Assembly: GCA_030654835.1 (NCBI GenBank)
Contig: JAURWS010000053.1
Span: 1-57,909 of the forward strand
Direction: 5' to 3'
Length of the DNA stretch: 57,909 nt
DNA from: Gammaproteobacteria bacterium
Lineage (GTDB): Bacteria; Pseudomonadota; Gammaproteobacteria; Pseudomonadales; Pseudohongiellaceae
The translations under genes and the position numbers were made by a program. The notes under the pieces are model-generated. The model searched no databases, was not told the DNA's origin, and was given only the letters and a program-made list of their open reading frames with translations. Numbering within the stretch: the stretch's first letter is position 1; every line of letters starts with the position of its first letter. This document shows positions 8,410-18,039 of the stretch, in pieces.

Positions 8410-9786
8410 TCAAACCAGCGACAACTGAATATTGAAGCACGTACCAAGCTGCTCGTTTGACGTCACCGACATATGACCCTGGTGATGTTCGGTGATGATG
8501 AAATACGGATACGACAGGCGATGCTCCACAGGACAAGTCGTCGCGCTCGCGGTGGTTGCGAAGAACGGCTCGAAAATATCCACCTGCGCCTCAGCACTCA
8601 GGCACTGGCCCTTGTGTCCCACTTTGATCCACAGTGAATCAATGAACTGACTGATCTCGATGCTGATTCGCGGCTTGTTGTCCGGCCCCCACTCTTTAGC
8701 CTTCAGCGCATAGAACGCGTTGCGCAGCAGACGCGTGAAGACCTGCGTCAACTCATCGGGGAAGCAGGAAATCTGCGGCAGCTCTGCACTGTAATTGCGA
8801 CGAATCTCCACGTCTTTGAACGCGAGACCATCGGCATCTGTAAACAGCTCGGCAGCCACTTCAATGCTGCGCTCCATGATCGCGGGGATGTCGCACAGCT
8901 GCTCCGCATTGCGATGACTGCGCGCCAGATCCAGCAGATTCTGCGCAATGGTCGTGGCCTGCTGCGCGCTCTGCCGAACAATTTCCACCTCTCGCAATAG
9001 ATATTCCTGCAATGGCCCCAGCTCAGTCGCTTCAATCTTCTGCCGCGAATCGGACACGTGGTGGAATATAGTGTTGATCGGCAGACTGATGTCGTAAGCC
9101 ATCGCGGAAGCGAGTTCACCGAGAGCCGATATCTTGTCGCGCTCCGCCACTTTGTTCTCGGCGTTCACCTGCTTGGTGATGTCGGAAATCAGGATGACGA
9201 TACCGGTGTCGTCATGCTCCCTCAACCGGTAAAGCGTCAGCTCGTAACTGTATTGGCCGGGCTGCGTGTGCTTCAGATGAATCGTCACACCCGTGGTCAG
9301 CACGCTGCGCACCTGCTCGTCGGTGAGTGTGATCGCCGGGTAAGCGGCCCACAGATTGCGACCCGCCACGTCTTCAAACGGACGCCCCGTCACCTGCTCC
9401 GCCGTCTTGTTCCACTGCGTCACCTGCAGATCTTCATTGATACCGATCAGCATCACCGGCATGGAGTTCACGATGCTGGTGATATAGGCCTCACGCTTGC
9501 GCAGTTGCTCAGCGGTCTCCTGCAATACCACCGTGCGCCGCTCAACACGCTCTTCCAGCGTGGACTTGATGTCGGTCAGCGCCTGATTGGAACGGGTTGC
9601 CCGCAGATGGGCGCGCACCAGGAAAAACAGCACGACCAGCAGGGTCAGAATCAACAAACTGGCGCTGGTATTCGCCACGTACTGCCAATTGGTGTTGCCA
9701 GTCTCATCGCGAAAAACGGCAAACACATCGGCATACACATTCACACTAATGCCCAGGAACACCATCAAGGCCAAAACTTGCTTCAT
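8410..9786 (-). CDS. Degenerate PAS sensor histidine kinase (pseudokinase)
   Basis: 458-aa membrane protein: signal-like segment (1-20), short periplasmic part, transmembrane helix (~44-62), coiled coil (~66-105), PAS domain (~108-215), then a kinase-like region. In the H-box the phospho-accepting His is replaced by Tyr231 (ELASAMAYDISLPIN; codon TAC at 9096-9094). The N-box is intact (LLRNAFYAL), but the G1 box reads VGHKGQCL without Asp and the glycine-rich G2 box is gone (EHRLSYPYF); the F-box IFEPFF remains. It should therefore lack autokinase activity and may act as a scaffold or PAS sensor; this is inference. The start was placed at MKQVLAL, because the longer frame lacks a signal segment. 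No response regulator adjoins it. Confidence 0.85.
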   Translation of the reverse strand: MKQVLALMVFLGISVNVYADVFAVFRDETGNTNWQYVANTSASLLILTLLVVLFFLVRAHLRATRSNQALTDIKSTLEERVERRTVVLQETAEQLRKREAYITSIVNSMPVMLIGINEDLQVTQWNKTAEQVTGRPFEDVAGRNLWAAYPAITLTDEQVRSVLTTGVTIHLKHTQPGQYSYELTLYRLREHDDTGIVILISDITKQVNAENKVAERDKISALGELASAMAYDISLPINTIFHHVSDSRQKIEATELGPLQEYLLREVEIVRQSAQQATTIAQNLLDLARSHRNAEQLCDIPAIMERSIEVAAELFTDADGLAFKDVEIRRNYSAELPQISCFPDELTQVFTRLLRNAFYALKAKEWGPDNKPRISIEISQFIDSLWIKVGHKGQCLSAEAQVDIFEPFFATTASATTCPVEHRLSYPYFIITEHHQGHMSVTSNEQLGTCFNIQLSLV

Positions 9787-9988
9787 GAAATCACTCTCGT
9801 CATCGAGGGGCTGGTCACCCCGAAATTGGTTATCCGGGGGCCGGAACAACTCGCGGCAGACCCCATTCGTGGCCGAAGTGTAGCATGGATGTGGGGGTTG
9901 CCGGTGCCGAGGAAGTAGCCGGTAATCAACGTGGCTCTTCATTTATTGAGATTGAACCCGCAAGCAGATTGGGTGAGAATGCCCGGCA

Positions 9989-11068
9989 ATGACAACTAAC
10001 GAACTCCCCCCATCTTTCAGTTTCCACATTGACGGCGACGAGCATGTCGAACATACCGTTCCTGCAGTCGTGCTCGCCCAGATCCTGGAAAATGCCCAGC
10101 ACGCGTTCGAACTCATCGGCATGCAGGCAGAGGGTCGAGAAATCCGTGCACGGGCGCGCATCACTACCGCCACCAGCAAACGTCTTCAGCTTATGTGCCA
10201 GCTGCCCAAACCTGGCAGCTATGCAGTCCCGGTCACCATCGGTGGTGTCGGCGACCTCTTTTCCCCGGAATTGGCAAGCAAAGTTTTAGGCATCTTCCGC
10301 ACAGTCGTTGCATCAGTTTCCTCACGCAGTCGTGATGGTCTGATTGCAGCACTGCCCAATGAGCGTATCCGCCGCCGAGTACTGGAGTCCATCAAGGGCA
10401 TGGCACCTCGGGCTGGTTCCCGATGGAAGCTGAGCCTGCATGACGACCTGGGCACTACTTTCGGCACCTTCGACACACAGACCATCCCCTTCGTGGATGA
10501 AACACTGGTTCCTGCAGAACAGCGCGAAGCAGCGCGCGTAGTCACTGGCGAGCTCAAGAGCATCGACTTCACAGAGCGCAAGGTCACGATTATTTACCCA
10601 CCGACGAGCAAGGAACTTGCGTGCATCTACGAGGACGCAGTCGAAGACATGCTCTATGAAAGGCGACGCGACCTGATTCAGGTCACCGGACGCGTACTGC
10701 TGGACGACGAAGGCTCGCCTAGGCAGATCATTGATGTCACTGACATCCGCGATCTAGACCTCTCCTCGCTGGAAATCGATACGGTTGAACATGGCCTTCT
10801 GAAGCTGAAGGCCTCGCAGACGATCAACCTTGAACCAACGCTGGATGAAACGAAGCAACTGCTCTGCATCGAGCATGAAAGTCTGGCACTCGATGTATAT
10901 GCGCCAACCCGAGAGCGACTGCTGGCCGAGTTGAACGAACAAATTGCCATGTTGTGGGCCGAATACGCACTGGCCGATGATGATACGCTGGACAGCATTG
11001 CCCGCGACCTCAAGCAGACACTGCTCGCCACTTTCGCCGAGGTGCGTGATGCCGCGCAAGCAGAGTGA
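9989..11068 (+). CDS. Unknown 359-aa protein paired with a HicA-like gene
   Basis: No family recognised with confidence. The protein is soluble, with no signal or membrane segment. Residues ~195-280 look like a beta-rich OB-like module (VVTGELKSIDFTERKVTI, later VTGRVLLDDEG). The C-terminal ~75 residues resemble a HicB-type antitoxin tail (YAPTRERLLAELNEQ, then MLWAEYALADDDTL). The stop overlaps the following HicA-like gene by 20 bases, so the two are almost certainly cotranslated and probably interact. It converges with the minus-strand defence operon. Possible role: large antitoxin or regulator of the HicA-like partner; this rests on context and gene order only. Confidence 0.8.
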   Translation: MTTNELPPSFSFHIDGDEHVEHTVPAVVLAQILENAQHAFELIGMQAEGREIRARARITTATSKRLQLMCQLPKPGSYAVPVTIGGVGDLFSPELASKVLGIFRTVVASVSSRSRDGLIAALPNERIRRRVLESIKGMAPRAGSRWKLSLHDDLGTTFGTFDTQTIPFVDETLVPAEQREAARVVTGELKSIDFTERKVTIIYPPTSKELACIYEDAVEDMLYERRRDLIQVTGRVLLDDEGSPRQIIDVTDIRDLDLSSLEIDTVEHGLLKLKASQTINLEPTLDETKQLLCIEHESLALDVYAPTRERLLAELNEQIAMLWAEYALADDDTLDSIARDLKQTLLATFAEVRDAAQAE

Positions 11069-11342
11069 AGTTGAGAAAAGTCTCTCCAGCAAAGGCTTTC
11101 GGCACAAAGAAGGCGATCACAATTACTTCAACTACTACTCCACCATCGGCAAGAAGACAGCCGTTTTCACCAAGACCAGCCACGGTGCGCGCGAAATCGA
11201 CGATCATCTGTTGGGCCGCATGGCGAAGCAGTGCAAACTTTCCCGGGCGGACTTCGACCGACTGATTGATTGTCCGTTGGATCGGGAGAGCTACGAAAAG
11301 AAGCTTATTGCGCAGAGGATGATTGAGGTGCTCCCAAGCTAA
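11049..11342 (+). CDS. HicA-like RNA-binding toxin domain protein
   Basis: 97-aa basic protein with the HicA/YcfA-like dsRBD pattern: a short helix, then SKGFRHKEGDHNYFNYY carrying the His (H24) that corresponds to the catalytic His of HicA's G-S-H motif, a beta hairpin (KKTAVFTKTSHG), then a C-terminal helix region with LLGRMAKQCKLSRADF. HicA toxins cleave mRNA and are neutralised by HicB. Starting at ATG 11049 gives the family-like N-terminus and a 20-base overlap with the upstream gene. The protein is longer than classical HicA (~60-80 aa), and toxicity is not shown, so a non-toxic RNA-binding role remains possible. Confidence 0.72.
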   Translation: MPRKQSEVEKSLSSKGFRHKEGDHNYFNYYSTIGKKTAVFTKTSHGAREIDDHLLGRMAKQCKLSRADFDRLIDCPLDRESYEKKLIAQRMIEVLPS

Positions 11343-11387
11343 AGACATCAAAGTGGGCTGAGAAATTTGGCGATCAAATTATTCTGC

Positions 11388-13391
11388 TCACTTTGATTCT
11401 GAATCTAGAACTTTGATATTCCAGCCGAGTTGCTCAAGTCGCTGCCGTGTCTCGGATTGCTTGCCGTTTAGTTCGAGTACGCTTCTTCTCATAGCAAGGC
11501 ACAGGAGATGGCTTGGACGCGTCATGGCCGTATAGATTAGACGCATGCGTTCAGTTCGTTCCTTACCCTCTTTCTTACTACTGCCGCATTTCTCACCGGA
11601 GAGCCACTGCAGGAGATCCTCCATATCATGCTTCTTGAAGTATGACTCCACCACCAAGGTTGCTGTGTGCGTCTGGCCCTTAGCGCTATGAATGGTCCCC
11701 ATCTCGATGTCAACGTAGCGAGAGTCTTGGAGAAACCGATAGCGATTGGGCGTCGAGAGGCATTCGGCATCCCTGCACGACGACTGTTCGGCATACTCCA
11801 TTGACCATTGACAGAAAGCAGCCGCATTCCCGCTCCACTCTTTTCCAATGATTGGATGGAGTGCGCGACGAAGTTGCTCAGTCTTGTCGAACCAAAGCTT
11901 CTCAACAATAGGCGTCGACTCGACACACCACTCCCAGAGAAGGTTACGGAGTAACACGCAGGACGATTCATCAATCTCGAGTGCCTTCCATAACCATTGC
12001 GTCATTTGCCCACTCCGTGGGATTGTCGTCGGTCGGACAATGTCGATCAGTACACAGATTCCCTTGACGACCATCTTGACTGATTCGGCACAATCAATGT
12101 TAGAGACACCTCTGCGCTGAGCGACGTGAATATAGTCGGAAAAGTACTGTGGCCTTGGGTCAGGCTTTGCGGAGCGTGATTCATAGTTATTCCAGTAATC
12201 GCCGAGATGTTTTGGAACCTTTTCACCAGATTCATCGAGCTTGCCCACCCGCCCAATGGCACGTGCCAGAAATGCCTCGCAGCGCAGCACCTCGTCGGGA
12301 AAACTTCCAAGCAAGAGTTTTCCGAACCCCGGAAGCACTTTCGATACCGAGTCTGGCTCGAAGAGAAAGATCGTGTGGGGCATATGAGCCGTATCGAAGA
12401 CATGTGGGAAAATCCGGGAATTTGGCCCCTCGCCACTCAACACAGGGGCTGGCGGATCAGGCGCAAGTGAGTGTGCCTTTTGAGCAACCCCCTTACCAAA
12501 ACGCTGACTATTCGGGAGTGACCTGTATCCATCTGCCGGAAACGGGTCGGTCGTGGACGCCAGTTGCCCAGAATCGTAAATAGCCTGATTTGAGTCCCCG
12601 AACCTTTGGCGGAGGTTACAGGCGTAAGCCGGGAAGATTTTATTGAGCAAAACTCCTTGGTGCTCTGATGTGTCCTGCATCTCATCTATGAAAATTGCAG
12701 GGAAGCGCCAGCGCGCGAACTCTGTGATGTTTCCTTGGTCTACCAATAATTTATCGGCCCAAGCAAACATGTCATCGTAATACCAGAGGCCCTTCTTGGT
12801 GGCCTCTGCCTTTACACCACAGAGCACTCTCCACTGGTTATCAGTGATTCCCCCAACTGTGTTAGGCCCGATTGCTTCACCTGCGCCTATCAGGTTTCGG
12901 ATGCCGCCATCAAGAGTTCTCTCTTTACGTGGCAGATTGCCCAGCTGCTTCCGATTAGACCACAAGTTCAAGCGTTGCTTGACCCACTCAAAACACGCAT
13001 CGTTGTCGATCAACCGCGTGTGGTATCCCTCCGACCGCAACAGCGGCAGGGCAAGGAACTCGTTGATGAAACCCTGGATCGTGCCCACGAAATGCGGGTA
13101 GGCGAGAAGTCGCTGCCCAATGGGAGTTCCGCCAAGCTTCTGTTCGATCTCCTGACGAGCAACATTGGTATGTGATAAGACGCAGATGCCTCGGCGTGAA
13201 TACGGCCACTTATCGGCCAGAACAGCCAGTTTAGCGACGAGCAGCGTCGTCTTGCCGCTGCCGGGACAGGCCTGAACATCGAAGCATTCATTGGAGCGAA
13301 GTATCTCACGACGCTTTTCGTCGAATTTTATACCGAGATAGTTTTCGACCTTCGCAATATCGGCGTCAGTCACGCTTGGTATTGATCGCAT
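11388..13391 (-). CDS. UvrD/Rep-like superfamily 1 helicase (Gabija GajB-like)
   Basis: 667-aa DNA helicase. Walker A is ACPGSGKTT (41-49), motif Ia region VLSHTNVARQEIE, Walker B IDEMQDTSEHQ (~235), motif V TIHSAKGQTHT (~565) and motif VI YTAMTRPSHLL (~627), so both RecA-like lobes are present. In Gabija systems a smaller UvrD-like GajB works with an OLD-family nuclease GajA against phage; here the helicase follows the OLD gene by nine bases on the same strand. It is longer than the typical ~490-aa GajB, so it may represent a variant class. It is the last gene of the five-gene operon and is visibly AT-richer than flanking housekeeping genes. Confidence 0.87.
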   Translation of the reverse strand: MRSIPSVTDADIAKVENYLGIKFDEKRREILRSNECFDVQACPGSGKTTLLVAKLAVLADKWPYSRRGICVLSHTNVARQEIEQKLGGTPIGQRLLAYPHFVGTIQGFINEFLALPLLRSEGYHTRLIDNDACFEWVKQRLNLWSNRKQLGNLPRKERTLDGGIRNLIGAGEAIGPNTVGGITDNQWRVLCGVKAEATKKGLWYYDDMFAWADKLLVDQGNITEFARWRFPAIFIDEMQDTSEHQGVLLNKIFPAYACNLRQRFGDSNQAIYDSGQLASTTDPFPADGYRSLPNSQRFGKGVAQKAHSLAPDPPAPVLSGEGPNSRIFPHVFDTAHMPHTIFLFEPDSVSKVLPGFGKLLLGSFPDEVLRCEAFLARAIGRVGKLDESGEKVPKHLGDYWNNYESRSAKPDPRPQYFSDYIHVAQRRGVSNIDCAESVKMVVKGICVLIDIVRPTTIPRSGQMTQWLWKALEIDESSCVLLRNLLWEWCVESTPIVEKLWFDKTEQLRRALHPIIGKEWSGNAAAFCQWSMEYAEQSSCRDAECLSTPNRYRFLQDSRYVDIEMGTIHSAKGQTHTATLVVESYFKKHDMEDLLQWLSGEKCGSSKKEGKERTERMRLIYTAMTRPSHLLCLAMRRSVLELNGKQSETRQRLEQLGWNIKVLDSESK

Positions 13392-13400
13392 CGGGTTCGC

Positions 13401-15440
13401 CTATTGAGTCGGATTCCCTGCACCCTTTGTGTTTTGTCCGGTAGCGGCGTTAGCACTGTCGGGCCTCGTAACATATTCGATCGCATTCTGAATGTAGTCA
13501 GGAATATGTAACGAGAGACCGTCACTCTTATTCGACTTTAGTAGACATGCCAAGTGTTGAGCGGTTACTGGTTTCGACAGACTTCCAAGAAGCGGCTTGT
13601 ATACATTGTAAGCGAGGAGTTCTTTGGAGCTTTTGGGCAATCCAGCATCAGCATTTAACTTTTCCCACGTGACCTCTGCGGCAGCAATGACACGCTCTCG
13701 TTGCCCTTCGGCGGTGGTAGCAGGCTTTTTGTCCAGCTTGGCCTCGTCTTTCGCCAAAGCGATTGCCGTATGGAGACTGTGACCAAGTCCGGCGAGAGCT
13801 AAGTCGTATTCCAGCGTCCAGTGACCTGATACGAAAGTGCGCACATTCTCGCCATCATCAATACATTTCTTTTCAATCCAATTCGCACGTTCGATCTCGC
13901 TCTTTAGATCTTCTTCGTAGCGAGGTTGATTACTTGATTTCTCTTCGCCAGAGTCAGTTTCCATGCTCGAAATCACCCGAGCGCAATTGGGCAAAATGTC
14001 ACGGTCTGCAAGGCATGCCACGCGTATCGGTATGGAATGTGTCGGTGTTCCATCAGCCAGCGCCTTGCGGCGAAATATGCGCGCATAACGACGTAACCCA
14101 CGACTACCCACGTTGACAATGGACACACCATATCGAGTGAGGTCTCGTCCGAGCAGTTGAGCCAAAGAAGGCAGGAGCAAGTTCTCCGCATCTCCTTCAA
14201 CAATAAGAACCGCTCGTGCAAAGAAGATGTTGGCTTTGGTGGCGTCCAGAAATCGTTCGAGGAATCCGTAGTCTGACGGCGACAGCAAGGTGTATTCAGG
14301 CCCCATGGGAAAACCACGGCCTTGAGAGACTAGAATCATGTTGGTCAGCTTCACCTTGGATGCAAGAATAGGGCTGTGCGTGGTGACGATTACCTGGACC
14401 GGCCTCCCTCCATCTTCAGCCACTTGTTCCTGAAGAAACTCCACCAGTCGTAATTGAAGCTGAGGGTGCAAATGGGCTTCGGGCTCTTCGATCAGCAATA
14501 GAGGCAAGGTGTCGCGATCCTGTCCCAACAACAGGAGTTCACAAGCCATGAACAGCAGGTTGTTGTAACCGAGCCCATGTGGAAGCTGGCCGTCAGGATC
14601 GGTCACAGTAGAAAGGCGAAGCTCCAACTTCTCCAGGATTGCTCGTAGTCGTTGATCGATGGTGGCGTCTTCTCCGATGGATACTCTGCTGCCAAGCTCC
14701 TCGTCACCTAAATTCAAATTCGCAAGGTATCGTGTATCCAGTCGATTACCTGCCTCCTTAACGCCCTCGTTTTCCTGAAGGAGATAGTCTGCGAGGCGTG
14801 AGATGTTTGCGATGCTTTTCGGAAATTCGGGCTGAACCTTGGTTTTCACAGCAAGGACAAAGTCTGCCGGACTAAACGATTCAACTTTGTGAGCAGCGAT
14901 CTCCTTTGTGTGCTGAAGAATCTGCGACAGTCTTGAGTTGCGGCCAGCATCAAGTTCGCGCTCGGCGTCACGCAGTGGGCGAAGGTAAGTGGCCTGCAAT
15001 AACAGCCGCACATTACTGTCCAACACTGGACCAGTGCCCTCCCTACCTGATCGCACTTCGACCACGATCCGACGCCTGACGTTCACATTGTCGTTGCGCC
15101 TCGCAAGGAAGCTGACATACAGGCAGGGTGCGCCGTTTTCGTAAGAAAGGTGCTCCAGCAGTGCACCGCCCGACTCCTTGTCGATGTCTGCAAATCGGCA
15201 ACGAATGCTGAACTCGGAAGTTCTCTGACCACTCTCTACGTGGAAGTCCTCGTCAGTTACGCGCTGGAAGTCCTGACTCGTGGTTCCCAACGCGAAGCGG
15301 ATGGCATCGACGATTGCAGTCTTCCCTGAGTCGTTCTCCCCGACTAGGACATTGAGCCCGGCTTGGAATGGGAGCATGAGGGCGCTCTCACCGGCCCCGA
15401 ACAACCGGAAATTTTCAATTTCTATTTCAGCGAGATGCAT
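13401..15440 (-). CDS. OLD-family ATPase/TOPRIM endonuclease (Gabija GajA-like)
   Basis: 679-aa protein. The N-terminal SMC/ABC-like ATPase has Walker A GENDSGKT (34-41) and Walker B LLLIEEPEAHLHPQL (~316), followed by VTTHSPI. The C-terminal TOPRIM nuclease domain starts with LIVEGDAENLLLPSL (~415) and has the metal-binding DxD in CLADRDIL (~476). This is the architecture of OLD nucleases and of GajA, a nicking endonuclease regulated by nucleotide. The ATG lies 14 bases inside the 3' end of the hsdMS gene, so translation is likely coupled to the restriction system. Partner: the UvrD-like helicase downstream. Longer than classical GajA (~580 aa). Confidence 0.9.
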   Translation of the reverse strand: MHLAEIEIENFRLFGAGESALMLPFQAGLNVLVGENDSGKTAIVDAIRFALGTTSQDFQRVTDEDFHVESGQRTSEFSIRCRFADIDKESGGALLEHLSYENGAPCLYVSFLARRNDNVNVRRRIVVEVRSGREGTGPVLDSNVRLLLQATYLRPLRDAERELDAGRNSRLSQILQHTKEIAAHKVESFSPADFVLAVKTKVQPEFPKSIANISRLADYLLQENEGVKEAGNRLDTRYLANLNLGDEELGSRVSIGEDATIDQRLRAILEKLELRLSTVTDPDGQLPHGLGYNNLLFMACELLLLGQDRDTLPLLLIEEPEAHLHPQLQLRLVEFLQEQVAEDGGRPVQVIVTTHSPILASKVKLTNMILVSQGRGFPMGPEYTLLSPSDYGFLERFLDATKANIFFARAVLIVEGDAENLLLPSLAQLLGRDLTRYGVSIVNVGSRGLRRYARIFRRKALADGTPTHSIPIRVACLADRDILPNCARVISSMETDSGEEKSSNQPRYEEDLKSEIERANWIEKKCIDDGENVRTFVSGHWTLEYDLALAGLGHSLHTAIALAKDEAKLDKKPATTAEGQRERVIAAAEVTWEKLNADAGLPKSSKELLAYNVYKPLLGSLSKPVTAQHLACLLKSNKSDGLSLHIPDYIQNAIEYVTRPDSANAATGQNTKGAGNPTQ

Positions 15441-18039
15441 CAGTGTTTATCTCCTGCAGCACTTGAACGACAGTCCGATGGGGCGCTTCTGCCACTGACT
15501 TCAGGCATTGAACTTGATGCGACACCTCTCCCATCTCGTGGCACGCAGTAGCGTTGGGGGGCGATGCCCGCAAGGGGACTTCCGAGCCCCAGATTCGGGC
15601 GAGGGTTGCTTGGATTTTTTGCTCGAATCGAGTGATCAGTTCGCGATTTCCGGCCACCACCGTTTGCTCGACTTCGATCTCCGCCACGATGGCTTTCTGC
15701 AAGGCGAGGGATGGGAGGGGGACTTCGAGCCCAAGGACATGCTCGCGCGTGATCCCTGGAATTGCCGCTCCTCCACCAAGTGATTGTATGTGATCGAACT
15801 TCGCCAACAACACTACGTAGATGAATTCGGGATCCGCATCGCGAACACGGATTGCCATCAATTGCCGACTTATCGCAGCTTTTTCTGTGCTAAGTAGGTT
15901 CACACTTCCCAAGCCAGATCCCTTCACGGTCATAAGTATGTCACCCCTTTCGGCGAATACCTTGGGCTTAAATGTCCATCGTGTGGCGACCGGATGCTTC
16001 AAACCAAAATCGGACGGACCTGTGAGGTAGTCCACGCCGACCCGATTGGTGTTGTAATCCTCTTTGTCGATGTGCTGCCCAGAAATGAGTGTGCAGACGT
16101 CTGCCAAGATGCCCATCGGCCAGTTGGGGTGGATGGGGATGTGGGGGCGGTAGTGGTCGAGGACGGCGCGGGCGCCGTTGATGACTTTCTGGTAGCCCTC
16201 GATCTCTGCAACAATCTCCTTCTGCATCTCTAGCGGTGGGAGGGGGATTTTGAATTCACGAATGATCTTCTGCGATATGTTCGGCTGCGCTCCACCACCG
16301 GCGAGGCGAATCAGAGCGGGTTTGTTGCACTTGAGGATGAGGTAAAGAAAATCGGGACGAAGTCGTTCGTCTGGAGTGATGCCGCATACCGCCTGATTTG
16401 TGGCTGCCTTGAAGCGAAGAATTCCGACTTCACCTGCTGTCGCACCATACATCGCCACAAGCACGGTGTTCGGGGTGAAAATCTTTGCCGAGGAGTTCTT
16501 CAGACCCTCTTCAGTGATGAATAGCTCAGAGCGAAACACTTCTCCTTGGGCCACCTCTCCGCTTCGCAGCCACGGGATTGTTCCGCCTTCGTAGTATTCA
16601 GTTTTTCCGCTTAGTGGTGTTCCGCCAGAAGATGTCGAGCAGACTTCCTCAATTTTCACCAACGGGAAGATGTTCGTTTTGGCTCCTCCCTCCCGATACC
16701 GCTCAGCACTGAGGTTGTAATCACCATTCGCGGCAATCTTTTCCTTCTGCACAATCTGCGCAGTAGACGTGGCGCCAAAGATCGACTCAGTAGCAGTCTT
16801 GATGCGCAACGCCTGCAGATAATCAGCAAGCTCAACCTGCACTTGCGGCAAATCGTTCTTCTCAATCGCCCGCCGCTGTGCTCCCAGCCCAAACCCATCA
16901 TTCTCAACCTTGAAAAAAGCGACGGTGTTGCTCTGCCGGGCGAGAGACTTGTCGAGAATCAAAATACTGGTCTTCACGCCAGAGTACGGGTTGAAACAAC
17001 CAGCAGGGAGCGACACGACCGCCACGAGTGAATTCTCGACCAGCATCCTGCGCAGCTCTTTGTACGCGGTCTGACTCTGAAAGATGATGCCCTCAGGCAC
17101 GATAATCGCGGCGCGGCCGGTAGGCGTCAGGTGCTCAGCCATGTAGTCCACGAACAGCACTTCACTGCGCTTGGCTTGAATGGAGAAACGCTTGTGCGGC
17201 TTGATGCCCCCCTTCGGCGACATGAAGGGCGGGTTGGCCAAAATGACGTCCGCGAATTCATTCCAGCGCTCGTCAGAGGTCAGCGTGTCGTACTCGTAAA
17301 TGTGCGGATCTGTGAAGCCGTGCAAGTACAGGTTCACCAATGAGAGACGCACCATGTCGGGCGAGATGTCGAAGCCTTTGAAGTTCTTCGCGAGACGGCC
17401 TTTTTCATCTGGCGTAAGAGTGCTGCTGCCCTTTGCGTCAGTGTTCGTACGCAGGATGTGCTTGTAAGCAGAGATGAGAAATCCGGCAGTACCACAGGCT
17501 GGATCAAGGATGGTTTCGTGCTTCTGCGGGGCAAGCACCTCGACCATGAAATCGATGATATGGCGCGGTGTGCGGAACTGACCGGCATCACCTTGAGAGC
17601 CAAGTACGCTGAGCAGATATTCGAAGGCGTCGCCCAGGCGTTCGCTGTGGTCGTAACTGAACTCGTCGATGATCTTGAGAAAGGCTTTGAGCGTTTCAGG
17701 GTCGCGATAAGGCAGATAGGCGTTCTTGAAGATGTCGCGGAAGAGCGCGGGAATACCGGGGTTCTCGGGCATCTTGGCAATGCCTTCGCCGTAAAGGCCG
17801 AGCATCTCGTGGCCGCCGAGCGATGGCGCCATGAGCTTGGCCCAGCCGTAGCGGGCAAAGTCGCCGGTGAAGAATTTGCGTTTGCCGCCGAGTTCCTCTG
17901 ACTCGGCATCCATGTCGTCCATGAATTTGTAGATCAGGGCGATGGTGATCTGTTCAACCTGGGATTTGGGATCGGGGACTTTGCCTACAAGGATGTCGCG
18001 GGCGGTGTCGATGCGGCGTTTGGTATCGGTGTCTAGCAT
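15427..18039 (-). CDS. Fused type I restriction HsdM-HsdS (methyltransferase + specificity)
   Basis: 870 aa in one chain. The N-terminal ~430 residues are an N6-adenine methyltransferase: HsdM helical domain, SAM-binding motif DPACGTAGFL (179-188) and catalytic NPPF (269-272). From ~450 onward are two HsdS target-recognition domains (starting FPLVKIEEVC and NWPMGILADVC), each closed by a conserved helix (PLPPLEMQKEIVAEIE and PLPSLALQKAIVAEIE). Normally hsdM and hsdS are separate and combine as M2S, so the fusion gives an unusual M:S ratio. It begins one base inside the stop of the KilA-N gene (TAATG) and overlaps the OLD gene. Expected role: methylates host sites and guides HsdR. Confidence 0.92.
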   Translation of the reverse strand: MLDTDTKRRIDTARDILVGKVPDPKSQVEQITIALIYKFMDDMDAESEELGGKRKFFTGDFARYGWAKLMAPSLGGHEMLGLYGEGIAKMPENPGIPALFRDIFKNAYLPYRDPETLKAFLKIIDEFSYDHSERLGDAFEYLLSVLGSQGDAGQFRTPRHIIDFMVEVLAPQKHETILDPACGTAGFLISAYKHILRTNTDAKGSSTLTPDEKGRLAKNFKGFDISPDMVRLSLVNLYLHGFTDPHIYEYDTLTSDERWNEFADVILANPPFMSPKGGIKPHKRFSIQAKRSEVLFVDYMAEHLTPTGRAAIIVPEGIIFQSQTAYKELRRMLVENSLVAVVSLPAGCFNPYSGVKTSILILDKSLARQSNTVAFFKVENDGFGLGAQRRAIEKNDLPQVQVELADYLQALRIKTATESIFGATSTAQIVQKEKIAANGDYNLSAERYREGGAKTNIFPLVKIEEVCSTSSGGTPLSGKTEYYEGGTIPWLRSGEVAQGEVFRSELFITEEGLKNSSAKIFTPNTVLVAMYGATAGEVGILRFKAATNQAVCGITPDERLRPDFLYLILKCNKPALIRLAGGGAQPNISQKIIREFKIPLPPLEMQKEIVAEIEGYQKVINGARAVLDHYRPHIPIHPNWPMGILADVCTLISGQHIDKEDYNTNRVGVDYLTGPSDFGLKHPVATRWTFKPKVFAERGDILMTVKGSGLGSVNLLSTEKAAISRQLMAIRVRDADPEFIYVVLLAKFDHIQSLGGGAAIPGITREHVLGLEVPLPSLALQKAIVAEIEVEQTVVAGNRELITRFEQKIQATLARIWGSEVPLRASPPNATACHEMGEVSHQVQCLKSVAEAPHRTVVQVLQEINTDASR

